Part shown: positions 1 through 7,145 of the stretch, one piece after another
Position numbering within the stretch: position 1 is the first letter of the stretch
How the letters are laid out: the number at the start of each line of letters is the position of its first letter
Assembly: GCF_934636665.1 (NCBI RefSeq)
Contig: NZ_CAKUAT010000026.1
Span: forward strand, 1-14,365
Length of the DNA stretch: 14,365 bases
Reading direction: 5' to 3'
Origin: an uncultured Senegalimassilia sp.
GTDB lineage: Bacteria > Actinomycetota > Coriobacteriia > Coriobacteriales > Eggerthellaceae
Position numbers and translations under genes: made by a program
Notes under the pieces: model-generated
The model's database searches: none
What the model was told of the DNA's origin: nothing
Seen by the model: only the letters and a program-made list of their open reading frames with translations

Positions 1-70
1 CACTGCGAAGCACTGCGAAGCACTGCGAAGCACTGCGAAGCACTGCGAAGCACTGCGAAGCACTGCGAAG
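1..70. repeat. 10-bp tandem repeat, 7 full copies
   Basis: The unit CACTGCGAAG is repeated seven times without a mismatch from the first base of the window, and the first seven bases of an eighth copy (71-77) are also the start of the terminator stem that follows. The window begins inside the array, so the true copy number is unknown. Because 10 is not a multiple of 3, three units (30 bp) would encode the decapeptide HCEALRSTAK, and every plus frame is open through the array. I see no start codon or gene context that would show it is translated. Replication slippage is the likely origin. Confidence 0.95.
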
Positions 71-116
71 CACTGCGCTCCTCAAGGCCTGCGGCTGAGG
101 AGCGCAGTGCATTTTT
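71..116 (+). terminator. Strong intrinsic terminator after the tandem repeat
   Basis: A perfect 14-bp stem (CACTGCGCTCCTCA at 71-84 with TGAGGAGCGCAGTG at 96-109) encloses an 11-nt loop that can itself form a small GCC/GGC stem, and is followed by CA and T5 at 112-116. This is a classical rho-independent terminator for a plus-strand gene lying left of the window. One plus frame reads through the repeat and stops at TGA 96-98 inside the 3' arm. Confidence 0.85.
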
Positions 117-332
117 CCCTTCCGATGCCTTCAAGACTACCGAAAGCGCGGCGTTTTCCCTATGCGACCACCGCCCTCAGCGCATCACAACCTTCAGGCT
201 TTTTGTAGTTTGATTTCTGGAGGATGTCCAGTAATGAAATCTCAGAGATTTGCTCCTTCTATCGAAGCTCATTGACAGCTGGTTTTAACCCTGCATAATA
301 GCGGTAGACAGAAAAACCTATTTGGTTTTGTA

Positions 333-368
333 AGGCGGAGTCGTGCAAGCGGTTCCGCCTAGTTTTTT
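333..368 (+). terminator. Second plus-strand intrinsic terminator
   Basis: Stem AGGCGGA (333-339) pairs with TCCGCCT (354-360) across a 14-nt loop, followed by AG and T6. It lies in a locally AT-rich stretch with no recognisable gene. It may back up the terminator at 71-116, or end a short untranslated transcript from the 117-330 interval. Confidence 0.65.
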
Positions 369-373
369 ATTGA

Positions 374-411
374 GTTATGTTTCAAAAAGGACACACTTTT
401 TGAAACATAAC
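374..411. repeat. Perfect 16-bp inverted repeat (hairpin)
   Basis: GTTATGTTTCAAAAAG (374-389) and CTTTTTGAAACATAAC (396-411) are exact inverted copies around the 6-nt centre GACACA. It starts 6 nt after the T tract of the preceding terminator. It could be a bidirectional terminator stem, a mobile-element terminus or an intergenic repeat. No transposase gene or target-site duplication is visible here. Confidence 0.85.
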
Positions 412-427
412 CCCGAATCAACGCCTT

Positions 428-468
428 TGTCGCACCTTTGTCGCAGCAATGTCGCACCTTTGTCGCAG
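428..468. repeat. 19-bp direct repeat, two copies
   Basis: TGTCGCACCTTTGTCGCAG occurs at 428-446 and again, identical, at 450-468 (22-bp period). Each copy itself contains two TGTCGCA words. It is not inside a convincing gene, and its function is unknown. Confidence 0.85.
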
Positions 469-541
469 TAGCTCGAAGTAGCCAACGCGCAGGCGAAACC
501 CGCCGCCCTTGGCCATCCGCAGCCCCCAGCTCCACCGAGCC

Positions 542-633
542 AAAAAAAACGCAAAGCGGCCCCCTTCGCTTGAAGGCTTTCCTGTTTGCAAGGGGTTATG
601 GGGAAAGAAAGCCTCCAAGCGGAGAGAGCCGCT
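542..633 (-). terminator. Probable intrinsic terminator of the redox operon
   Basis: On the minus strand a long stem is formed by 628-633 with 555-560 (6 bp) and 607-621 with 567-581 (14 of 15 bp), with partial pairing between them and a 25-nt loop. It is followed by TTGCG and an uninterrupted T8 (549 down to 542). It is about 200 nt downstream of the stop codon of the membrane-anchor gene, so the operon mRNA would carry a long 3' untranslated region. The hairpin and T tract are seen; the assignment to this operon is inferred from position and strand. Confidence 0.6.
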
Positions 634-793
634 CGGACGGGTTATTGCGTTGTGAACCGTCGGGAAGGGACGGGCCGGGCGAGCCGAAACGGGTCCCGGC
701 TTGCTCCTCGGCGACGAAGCGGGAGCCGCCGACCAAGCGGAAACCCAACCGGCCCCGTCGCCGTCAAGCCAGCCGAATCCGGCCCGGCCCGCC

Positions 794-822
794 GCCGAGC
801 CGGGAAGCGCTCCCGGCTCGGC
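794..822 (-). terminator. GC-rich hairpin just after the anchor gene
   Basis: GCCGAGCCGGGA (794-805) and TCCCGGCTCGGC (811-822) form a perfect 12-bp stem with a 5-nt loop, starting 8 nt after the stop codon of the membrane-anchor gene. No T tract follows on the minus strand. It may be a factor-assisted terminator or an mRNA 3'-end-stabilising hairpin instead of an intrinsic terminator. Confidence 0.5.
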
Positions 823-830
823 CGAACCTC

Positions 831-1709
831 CTAGTAGAACATGAACACGGACAGGCCCATGTTGTAGAAGGCGACGCGCAGGCAGACCGCGCCGATGAGG
901 GCGGCTGCAACGGACACGGCCCCGAAGAGCTTCCAGCTGGCCTGGTCGCCCTTCTTCTTCGCCAGGACGCTGCAAACCAGCGGCACGGCGGCGCCCACGA
1001 TCACGGCGCCTATCCATAGAAGCGGAGCCTGGCCGGCCGCCGTGGCGGCGGCGTCCATGACAGCCTTGGTGGGATGGGTCGGATCGAAGTAGTGACCCAC
1101 CTGGACATACATGCCGCCGGAGACCTGCAGGAACGCGGCATAGGCCACGGTGAACACGGCGCCGATGGCGCTGCCGATCACAGCGATCTGCCCCATGCCG
1201 GGGAAGTCCTCGCCGTTGATGGCAAGCACCACGGCCACGGTCGCCGGGCCGAGCAGGAACGCCGCGCCCACGATGGAGAGCACCTCGAGCACGCTGTCCC
1301 ATGCCGGGCGCGCCGGCATCATATAGGAATGCGCGCACACCGCGGCCAGGACCACGCCGATGACGATGGCAGCCCATGCGCACCATGCGGGGACGGTGCC
1401 GCCGTCATCGGACTTGCGCGCCATGACGAAGTACGCCACGGCGATCACCACGAACACCACGATCGCAATCAGCTCCTGCGTGATGCCGGAGGTGATGTGG
1501 CCGAAGCCGTTGAAGATGCGCTCCCAATGCTGCAGGTGGAAGAACACGGCGATGCCGCTCAGGGCAAGGAGCACGACCGACACGATCACCAGCAGCTGCT
1601 GGGACTTCTTGCCCGCGCCCTTGAGCGCAAGCACGCCCTGCGCGCTGAAGGTGCCGCAAGCCCACGCGGTCAGCGTGGTGAAAAGGATCAAAGGCCATTG
1701 CAGTTCCAT
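831..1709 (-). CDS. DmsC-like integral membrane anchor subunit
   Basis: A 292-aa hydrophobic protein that would anchor the redox complex in the cytoplasmic membrane and exchange electrons with the quinone pool. About eight membrane helices are visible, near residues 5-28, 39-58, 78-97, 108-128, 142-163, 174-196, 229-250 and 262-282. The N-terminal MELQWPLILFTTL and the eight-helix plan match the DmsC family better than NrfD proteins, though an NrfD-like anchor is the alternative. The ATG at 1709 follows the ferredoxin stop codon by 3 nt, and its GGGAGGAG ribosome site lies inside the end of that gene, indicating translational coupling. It is the last gene of the three-gene operon. Confidence 0.85.
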   Translation of the reverse strand: MELQWPLILFTTLTAWACGTFSAQGVLALKGAGKKSQQLLVIVSVVLLALSGIAVFFHLQHWERIFNGFGHITSGITQELIAIVVFVVIAVAYFVMARKSDDGGTVPAWCAWAAIVIGVVLAAVCAHSYMMPARPAWDSVLEVLSIVGAAFLLGPATVAVVLAINGEDFPGMGQIAVIGSAIGAVFTVAYAAFLQVSGGMYVQVGHYFDPTHPTKAVMDAAATAAGQAPLLWIGAVIVGAAVPLVCSVLAKKKGDQASWKLFGAVSVAAALIGAVCLRVAFYNMGLSVFMFY

Positions 1710-1712
1710 GAT

Positions 1713-2327
1713 CTACTCCTCCCCCTGCCATTTCATATCTCGAAGGATGTACACGAAGCCGGGGTTGTTCCCGGAGTCCGGAAGGTGATGCACGGCGCTT
1801 TGGTCGTAAGGCTCGACGTAGTCCCCCAGCTTCTTGCCGCAGGCGCCCTCGAACGAATCGATGCCCTTGTCAAGGTCGCCGAAGAAACGCGCGAGGCCGC
1901 CGCACTGGCTTACGCACTGCGGGAGCTCGCCCTGGGCGATCTTCTGCTCGCACAGCGTGCACTTCTCGACGACGCGCTCCTCCTCGTTGAGGTAACGCAC
2001 GCCATAAGGGCAGGCCATGGCGCAGAACTGGCAGCCGATGCATTTCGCCTTGTCGATCTGCACCGTGCCGTCGGGCGCGATATGGCTGGCCTCGGTCGGG
2101 CATACCTGCACGCACGCCGGGTTCTTGCAGTGCTGGCACTGCACGGTCAGGAAGTACAGGTCGACGTCGGGCCACTGGCCGCCCTCGGTTTTCGGGTTCG
2201 GCCCCACGCGGAGCGTCTTGTTCCAGAACTGGCCGACGGGAACGCCGTTGACCGCCTTGCATGCCACCGAGCAAGCAAGGCACCCCACGCAGCGATCAAG
2301 GTCGGTGACGATACCGTAGTGAGTCAT
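1713..2327 (-). CDS. Four-cluster ferredoxin-like electron-transfer subunit (DmsB/PhsB type)
   Basis: A 204-aa iron-sulfur protein that would relay electrons between the membrane anchor and the molybdopterin subunit. Four cysteine groups are visible: C13/16/19/23, C64/67/72/76, C96/99/102/106 and C123/126/138/142. This is the usual layout for four [4Fe-4S] clusters in the beta subunits of DMSO-reductase-family enzymes. There is no signal peptide; such subunits normally travel with the Tat-exported catalytic partner (family knowledge). The ATG at 2327 starts 3 nt after the stop of the catalytic gene and is preceded by a GGAAAGAGG-type site. Length is normal for the family. The subfamily cannot be separated further (DmsB, PhsB, NrfC-like). 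Confidence 0.92.
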   Translation of the reverse strand: MTHYGIVTDLDRCVGCLACSVACKAVNGVPVGQFWNKTLRVGPNPKTEGGQWPDVDLYFLTVQCQHCKNPACVQVCPTEASHIAPDGTVQIDKAKCIGCQFCAMACPYGVRYLNEEERVVEKCTLCEQKIAQGELPQCVSQCGGLARFFGDLDKGIDSFEGACGKKLGDYVEPYDQSAVHHLPDSGNNPGFVYILRDMKWQGEE

Positions 2328-2330
2328 AGC

Positions 2331-5294
2331 CTATGCCTCTTTCCTGATCTCGTAATTTGGCAGCCATTCCTTCAGACGCGGGTCGGAGGCGTCGTGGATG
2401 ATCTCCGTGCCGTCGTCGCCGCAGGGCACCGGGTTGCCGAACGGGCTGTTCTCCGGCGTGGCCTTGTACACCTTGACGTTGTAGGCGCGCAGGTTCGAGG
2501 CACCGCAAATCGGGTCTTGGTTCGTGCCCTCGACCAGGCAGTTGATGTTGCACAGGTCGAAGCCCTTCTTGGCCTCGTGCAGCTCGGGGAACCACCACTG
2601 ATGCTCGCAGTTGATGACGCCGGGCTCGATGCCGTAGTACAGGTCGGCGACTTGGCGCACCTTTGCGCGCGGGCTTTCGATCCACACCCAGTCGCCCTGC
2701 TTGATGCCCAGCTTCTCGGCATCGGCGGGGTTGATCTCGCAGCGCGGCACCGGCCACAGCTCGCGGCACCACGGCAGCTGCCTGTGCTCGGAGTGGAAGT
2801 ACACCGGGATGCGGCGGCCGGTCGTCATAAGGAACGGCCACTCGTTGACGATGTCGGGCTGGGCAAGCTCGGTTTCGGGCGCGGGCTTCCAGGTGGGAAG
2901 CTCGAAGCCGGCCTCGGGCATGTACGTCTCAAGCGCGGTGGACCAGATCTCCTGCTTGCGCGTGGGCGTGGTAAAGCCGCGCATCGGGTTGCCGGCGGGG
3001 GTCTTGCCCACGATCAACGGCTGGCTGAGCATGCCGGTCTCGTAGCGGCGGTACGTGCCCCACGTTTCAGGCGCGATGGCGCGGCAATCCCACCAGCCGT
3101 GCTCCTGGAAGGCTTCCTTGTACTCCTGCCAGGACTTGTAGCCGGTGGTGGACACGCACACGTCGAACTGGCGCTCGGCGGTGGGCCACTGCTCGCCTTC
3201 CTTGTAGCCGTTCATGACCGGGTCGTCCAGGTACGGCACGCCCATGGCCTTGTACACGTCGACGCAGACCTGCGGGTCGAAGCGGCAATCCGCCGGAGGC
3301 TCGATGGCGCGGCACGTCGCGCCCTGCGCACCCGTGGAACCCTGGGAGACGCGGGGGCAATCCACCTCCATCCAGTGGCTCATGGGAAGCAGGATGTCGG
3401 CGATGCCCGCCGTCGGGGTCTTCCACAGCTCCATGACGAAGAAGAAGTCCAGGCTGGACAGCGCCTTGTAGTACTTCAGCGAGTTGCCCTGGTTCATGAA
3501 GCCCGACGCCTCGCACAGGCCGCCGCGCACCGGGTACGGGTCGCCCGTCAAGATGGCGTCGTGCACCGCGTTCGCGTCCGCCCACTGCTGCCACCAGCCG
3601 AGCATGGGGATCTTCGAGACGCCCAGCTGCTTCTCGGGCCAGATGGAGAAGTCAACGCCCTTGCCGTGCTTGGAGCTCAAGGTAGGCTGCGAATCATCGG
3701 GGCGCAGGAACGTGCCGTAGGTCGGGCCGCGATTGCCTGCCGGCGTGTCGATGTTGCCGGTGATGCCCGCCAGGTTGTCGAAGATGCGGTTGTTCTGGAT
3801 GGCGTTGCACGCGTGCTCGGGCGCCAGCATGTACTGCAGGCCGCCGTTGCCGTAGCCGGTGCTCGGGTCGAGCGGCGTGGCCCACGTGGTCGCGGCCTTA
3901 CGGATCTGATCGGCGGGGACGCCGGTGATCTTCTCGGCGACCTCCGGGGTGAACTCGGCAGCGCGCGCGGCGTAGTGCTCCCATACCGGCTTGGCCTTGT
4001 ACACGGAGCCGTCGGCCAGCGTGATTTGGAACTCGCCGTACAGGGCGGGGTCGATCTCGGGGTTGAACGGGGACGCCTCGGCGATGCGGCCGGGAACCGT
4101 CAGCTTGGGAAGGTTCTTCTGCGGGCTTTCGCGGAACTTATCCCACACCACATCGGGCTCGTCCTCCCACAGGCCGGTCTGGGCGTCGAAGTACGTCAGA
4201 TGCCCGCTCGGGTCGTTCTTGTGCAGCGGATGCGCGTCATCGGTGCCGGCGAGCTGGTCCCACACCATGTAGCGCATGGGGCTGCCGCCCTCTTTCAGGT
4301 CGCACTCCTTCAGCAGGCGCGTGGCCATCGGCTTGCCCGGGAACCATGCGAGCTTCTGGGTGACGGGGAAGCCGCCGGAGGGCTTCATGCCGTCCACGAC
4401 CAAGAACGGCGCGTCGGTCCAGCGCTTCACGTACAGGTCGTCGTACAGGTTGTTCTCGATGATGACGTTCGTCCAGGCCAAGCCCATGGCGCCGTCGGTG
4501 CCGGGCTTCAGGCGCAGCTGGATATCGGCCTCGCGGCCCAGGTTGGAGACGCGCGGGTCCACGGTGATGTAGGAATCGGCATTCTTCGCGATATCGACGG
4601 TGGTACGGCAGCTCTCGTCATAGTTCGAGATCTCGGACGCGCCGCCCCACTGCACGAACACCCGCGGGCGATCGGTGGTCGCCATCCAGGACATCTCATA
4701 CTCCGAGACCAGGTCGGTGGCGAAGTGACGCGGGCCCTTGCAAATCTCCCAAGCCGTCACGGAGTTCGGCGTGCCGAGCATCTGGGGCCAAGCGGCATAT
4801 GCATGCTGCGTCCAGATGCGAGAGGTGCCGCCCATGAAGAACAGGGACTCAGGGCCGTACTTGCCCGTGATCTCCTTGAACTTCTCGGCGATGGTGGCGT
4901 ACGCCTCATCCCACGTGATGCGCACCCAGCCCGGGTCGGCGTCGCCCTTGGGGTTCGTGCGCTTCACCGGATGGTATAGGCGGTCCGGATGGTACGCCGC
5001 CTGCATGGACGACTGGCTCTTCGTGCAGCAGTTGCCCATGGAGTGGAATGCGGTGTCGGCATCGCCCTCGACCTTGATGGCCTTGCCGTCCCTCACGGTC
5101 ACGTACACGCCGCACTCGTTCTTGCCGCAGGCGCGGCAGCAGCTACGCACCACCTTCGTATCGCCCGACGACTTCGACGCCACCGAAACCTCGGCCAGCG
5201 CCGACGGCGCCGTCGCCCCCATCGACGCCGCAACGGCCGTTGTTACCGCAGCAAGTTTCGCAAAGCTGCGGCGGGTCATATTCTTTTTGAACAT
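2331..5294 (-). CDS. Tat-exported molybdopterin oxidoreductase, DMSO reductase family (dehydroxylase-like)
   Basis: Catalytic subunit, 987 aa. The chosen ATG has a near-perfect AAGGAGG site 5 nt upstream; an in-frame start 17 codons earlier has no advantage. Residues 1-34 form a Tat signal (TRRSFAK at 7-13, hydrophobic stretch, ALA at 32-34). A cysteine cluster follows (C52/C53, C56, C61, then C89/C90), fitting an N-terminal [4Fe-4S] site. The segment EICKGPRHFAT places C185 where formate dehydrogenases carry the Mo-binding Cys/Sec (VCHGP), so cysteine ligation is inferred. A C-terminal cofactor-binding domain is likely near 810-940. With the ferredoxin and anchor genes downstream it forms a periplasm-facing, quinone-linked reductase. 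The size, cofactor layout and regulator context resemble the Eggerthellaceae group that includes the catechol dehydroxylases (dopamine, catechin, hydrocaffeate). The substrate is unknown; a DMSO/TMAO-type or transhydroxylase-like reaction is possible. Confidence 0.9.
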   Translation of the reverse strand: MFKKNMTRRSFAKLAAVTTAVAASMGATAPSALAEVSVASKSSGDTKVVRSCCRACGKNECGVYVTVRDGKAIKVEGDADTAFHSMGNCCTKSQSSMQAAYHPDRLYHPVKRTNPKGDADPGWVRITWDEAYATIAEKFKEITGKYGPESLFFMGGTSRIWTQHAYAAWPQMLGTPNSVTAWEICKGPRHFATDLVSEYEMSWMATTDRPRVFVQWGGASEISNYDESCRTTVDIAKNADSYITVDPRVSNLGREADIQLRLKPGTDGAMGLAWTNVIIENNLYDDLYVKRWTDAPFLVVDGMKPSGGFPVTQKLAWFPGKPMATRLLKECDLKEGGSPMRYMVWDQLAGTDDAHPLHKNDPSGHLTYFDAQTGLWEDEPDVVWDKFRESPQKNLPKLTVPGRIAEASPFNPEIDPALYGEFQITLADGSVYKAKPVWEHYAARAAEFTPEVAEKITGVPADQIRKAATTWATPLDPSTGYGNGGLQYMLAPEHACNAIQNNRIFDNLAGITGNIDTPAGNRGPTYGTFLRPDDSQPTLSSKHGKGVDFSIWPEKQLGVSKIPMLGWWQQWADANAVHDAILTGDPYPVRGGLCEASGFMNQGNSLKYYKALSSLDFFFVMELWKTPTAGIADILLPMSHWMEVDCPRVSQGSTGAQGATCRAIEPPADCRFDPQVCVDVYKAMGVPYLDDPVMNGYKEGEQWPTAERQFDVCVSTTGYKSWQEYKEAFQEHGWWDCRAIAPETWGTYRRYETGMLSQPLIVGKTPAGNPMRGFTTPTRKQEIWSTALETYMPEAGFELPTWKPAPETELAQPDIVNEWPFLMTTGRRIPVYFHSEHRQLPWCRELWPVPRCEINPADAEKLGIKQGDWVWIESPRAKVRQVADLYYGIEPGVINCEHQWWFPELHEAKKGFDLCNINCLVEGTNQDPICGASNLRAYNVKVYKATPENSPFGNPVPCGDDGTEIIHDASDPRLKEWLPNYEIRKEA

Positions 5295-5363
5295 GTTCCC
5301 TCCTTCTCGATCGACTCGTCCAAAAAAGGAATGCGCTCTTTGCAATTCCCCGGGACAGTCGGG

Positions 5364-5369
5364 ATAATA
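5364..5369 (-). promoter_or_regulatory. Candidate -10 element of the redox operon
   Basis: TATTAT on the minus strand (5 of 6 matches to TATAAT) lies 70 nt before the catalytic gene. No good -35 element stands 15-18 nt upstream: the nearest candidate, TTCGAA at 15 nt, matches poorly. A weak -35 would fit an activator-dependent promoter, with the divergent LuxR regulator as the obvious candidate. This is inference from a short motif. Confidence 0.35.
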
Positions 5370-5426
5370 GAGGGCAAGAGGAGATTCGAACCGACCGGGT
5401 TTCTATTGTTTTCAGCCCGATAGGTG

Positions 5427-5445
5427 CCCATAGATTTTCTATGGG
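5427..5445. promoter_or_regulatory. 19-bp inverted repeat before the membrane LuxR gene
   Basis: CCCATAG (5427-5433) and CTATGGG (5439-5445) are exact inverted copies around ATTTT. The element sits 17 nt before the chosen start codon of the regulator and partly overlaps its ribosome-site region, inside the 168-bp divergent intergenic region. It could be an operator for the LuxR dimer (autoregulation) or an mRNA hairpin that limits translation. I saw no second copy near the redox promoter. Confidence 0.5.
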
Positions 5446-5462
5446 AAGGGGGAAAGTGCCTG

Positions 5463-7145
5463 ATGAGCAAAGCAAAAGACGTTGTCGCCGCCACTGGCGC
5501 CGGCAACGCGGGTCTGCCGCGGGGGATAAAGGCGGACCTGTTGGGATTCGTATGCCACCTGTCGTGGATGTTCCTGTTCCTGTACGTGAACAACCCGGGA
5601 CGAGCCGCCGAACCGCTGCCGGGAGATGGCGTGTCGCCGCTTTACCTGTCGTCGACCATCGCCTTGGCGGCTACCTTGGCGCTGTTCGCCCTGAAGCCCG
5701 ATGTTGCGATCGGGAAGGCCAGAAGCCGGGCAGCTCGCATCGGCGCGCCCGCGCTCACCTCCGCCGGAACGCTGCTGTACTTCGCCGCCATCGCATACGC
5801 GGGAGCCGAGCAGCTCGTCCCCGCATCGCTGTGCGCCGGCGTTGCGACGGGCATCGGGTCGGGCGTGCTGGCGGCCCGATGGGCGTCGGTGTTCGGAAAA
5901 GCCGGGATCGACGGCGTGCTTGCCACCACGCCCGCCATCTTGGCAAGCACCATCGCCGTATGCGTCGCCTTGCCCTGCCTGCCGAGCGGGGTGGTAATCG
6001 CTGTCGTCACGGTGCTGCCCGTGCTGTCCGGCATCTTCGCCTCGCGTTCGGAGAGCGCCGGGGAAAGCGCCGTCGGCAACGCAGCGGGCGCATACGACGA
6101 CGCCCGGTTCGCGACGAAGCTCGACCGCAACCACGCCGCCGCATATCTGGCCATCGCCGCGTTCGCAGCGGCGCTGGGCATCATCCTGGGCTTTCTCAAC
6201 TCATCGCCCGACGACGCGCTGTTCGCCGAGTACACCGGCATCTTCTTCATATCGGCCACCATGGCCGTGTTCATCGCGTGCGCTTGGCATATCGTGCGCA
6301 CCTACCCTGAAGCCGTCACGCTTGGCGCGATAACGCCCGCGGCGGTCATCGTCCTCATGCTCGTCCTGTTGTCGCAAGTCGATCAAGGCGGCTTCTTCTC
6401 CCACTTCATCCCCGTCGGCAGCACGTGCCTTGAAATGCTGTTCCTGTGCACCATGGTAGTGGCCGCGCTGCGCTTCCGGCTTCCCGTCGCCCGCGTGTTC
6501 TCTTTGGGGCGCATCGTGTATGCGCTGCTGTACGTCGGCGGGATCACGGCGAGCCAGCACCTGCTCTCCCCCCAGACGTCCACCGCAACGGTGCAGGCGG
6601 CCAGCTTCATCCTGTTCGTGGGAGTCGAGCTGCTGATCCTTGCGGCGCTGGTGGTGCTGGCGCCGAGCCGCGCTCCCGAAGCGGCGACGGCCGAACCGCA
6701 GCCGACCCAGGCAGCGGCCTGCCAAGGCGGCAGCGCCGGAGAGGGGGCCTGCGACGACGACAAAACGGGCTCCGTTGCCAAGGCGCGCAGCGGAGGAGAC
6801 GGCGCCGTGGAAAACCAACCGGACGACGCCTGCGACGAAAAGGACGGCTGCGCCGCGGAAAACCAACCGGACGCGGCAAGCGACGGTCAGGAAGAGTACG
6901 AGGGCAAAGGCACCCGTTTTCGCGCAAGGGTGGAGCGCTTCGCCGAGGAATACGGCCTTTCCGCACGCGAAGCGGAGGTGGCCGAGCAGCTGCTCATGGG
7001 GCGCGGCTATGCGCGCATCCAGGAAGAGCTGCATATCGCGGAGGGCACGGTGAACTACCACACGCGCAACATCTACACGAAGTGCGGCGTCCATTCCAAG
7101 AAGGACCTCATCAGCCTGTTCGACAACGAATCCCACGAGCTGTAG
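5463..7145 (+). CDS. Membrane-bound LuxR-family transcriptional regulator (about 12 TM helices plus HTH)
   Basis: A 560-aa one-component regulator. The N-terminal part has about twelve hydrophobic segments (near 22-42, 58-78, 93-113, 117-138, 150-171, 175-194, 224-245, 256-277, 285-305, 320-337, 349-366, 376-399). A hydrophilic, mostly acidic linker (401-482) follows, then a typical LuxR helix-turn-helix (about 496-555, with LSAREAEVAEQLL and the recognition-helix region EGTVNYHTRNIYTK). ATG 5463 is chosen because a GGAAGGGGGAAAG site precedes it; a GTG at 5424 would add 13 residues. The gene is divergent from the redox operon, the usual arrangement for these regulators in Eggerthellaceae, so sensing a substrate of that enzyme and activating its operon is likely. 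The ligand is unknown. The linker contains an internal repeat around AENQPD. Confidence 0.92.
   Translation: MSKAKDVVAATGAGNAGLPRGIKADLLGFVCHLSWMFLFLYVNNPGRAAEPLPGDGVSPLYLSSTIALAATLALFALKPDVAIGKARSRAARIGAPALTSAGTLLYFAAIAYAGAEQLVPASLCAGVATGIGSGVLAARWASVFGKAGIDGVLATTPAILASTIAVCVALPCLPSGVVIAVVTVLPVLSGIFASRSESAGESAVGNAAGAYDDARFATKLDRNHAAAYLAIAAFAAALGIILGFLNSSPDDALFAEYTGIFFISATMAVFIACAWHIVRTYPEAVTLGAITPAAVIVLMLVLLSQVDQGGFFSHFIPVGSTCLEMLFLCTMVVAALRFRLPVARVFSLGRIVYALLYVGGITASQHLLSPQTSTATVQAASFILFVGVELLILAALVVLAPSRAPEAATAEPQPTQAAACQGGSAGEGACDDDKTGSVAKARSGGDGAVENQPDDACDEKDGCAAENQPDAASDGQEEYEGKGTRFRARVERFAEEYGLSAREAEVAEQLLMGRGYARIQEELHIAEGTVNYHTRNIYTKCGVHSKKDLISLFDNESHEL
6809..6873 (+). repeat. 17-bp direct repeat within the regulator's linker
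   Basis: GGAAAACCAACCGGACG occurs at 6809-6825 and 6857-6873, exactly 48 bp apart and therefore in frame. It encodes the repeated ENQPD segments of the acidic linker. A 48-bp duplication that has since diverged is the simplest explanation. It lies in a region where length changes should be tolerated. Confidence 0.85.

Larger units (their letters stand above)
1..830. other. Left intergenic region without a convincing gene
   Basis: The open frames here are GC-driven extensions of frames opposite the anchor gene or very short. I looked for a short gene after the GGAGG at 219-223: the only nearby frames are 13 and 24 codons, with no recognisable product. A 15-bp operator-like palindrome (AAATCTCAGAGATTT, 237-251) lies there. 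The stretch at about 200-420 is visibly more AT-rich than its surroundings. The other contents (tandem repeat, terminators, hairpins, direct repeat) have their own entries. Confidence 0.6.

Noticed and set aside
1..77. CRISPR-like array
   Set aside because: Units are 10 bp and contiguous with no spacers; this is a simple tandem repeat.
418..1386. A minus-strand open frame of 322 codons overlapping the membrane-anchor gene
   Set aside because: Arg/Gly-rich composition, wrong frame relative to the DmsC-like gene, and it runs through hairpins and direct repeats.
1074..4979. A plus-strand open frame of 1,301 codons
   Set aside because: It lies opposite the redox operon genes, which have clear family motifs, Tat signal and ribosome sites. 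Its translation is His/Arg/Ala/Val-rich without motifs, a typical antisense artefact of high-GC codon bias.
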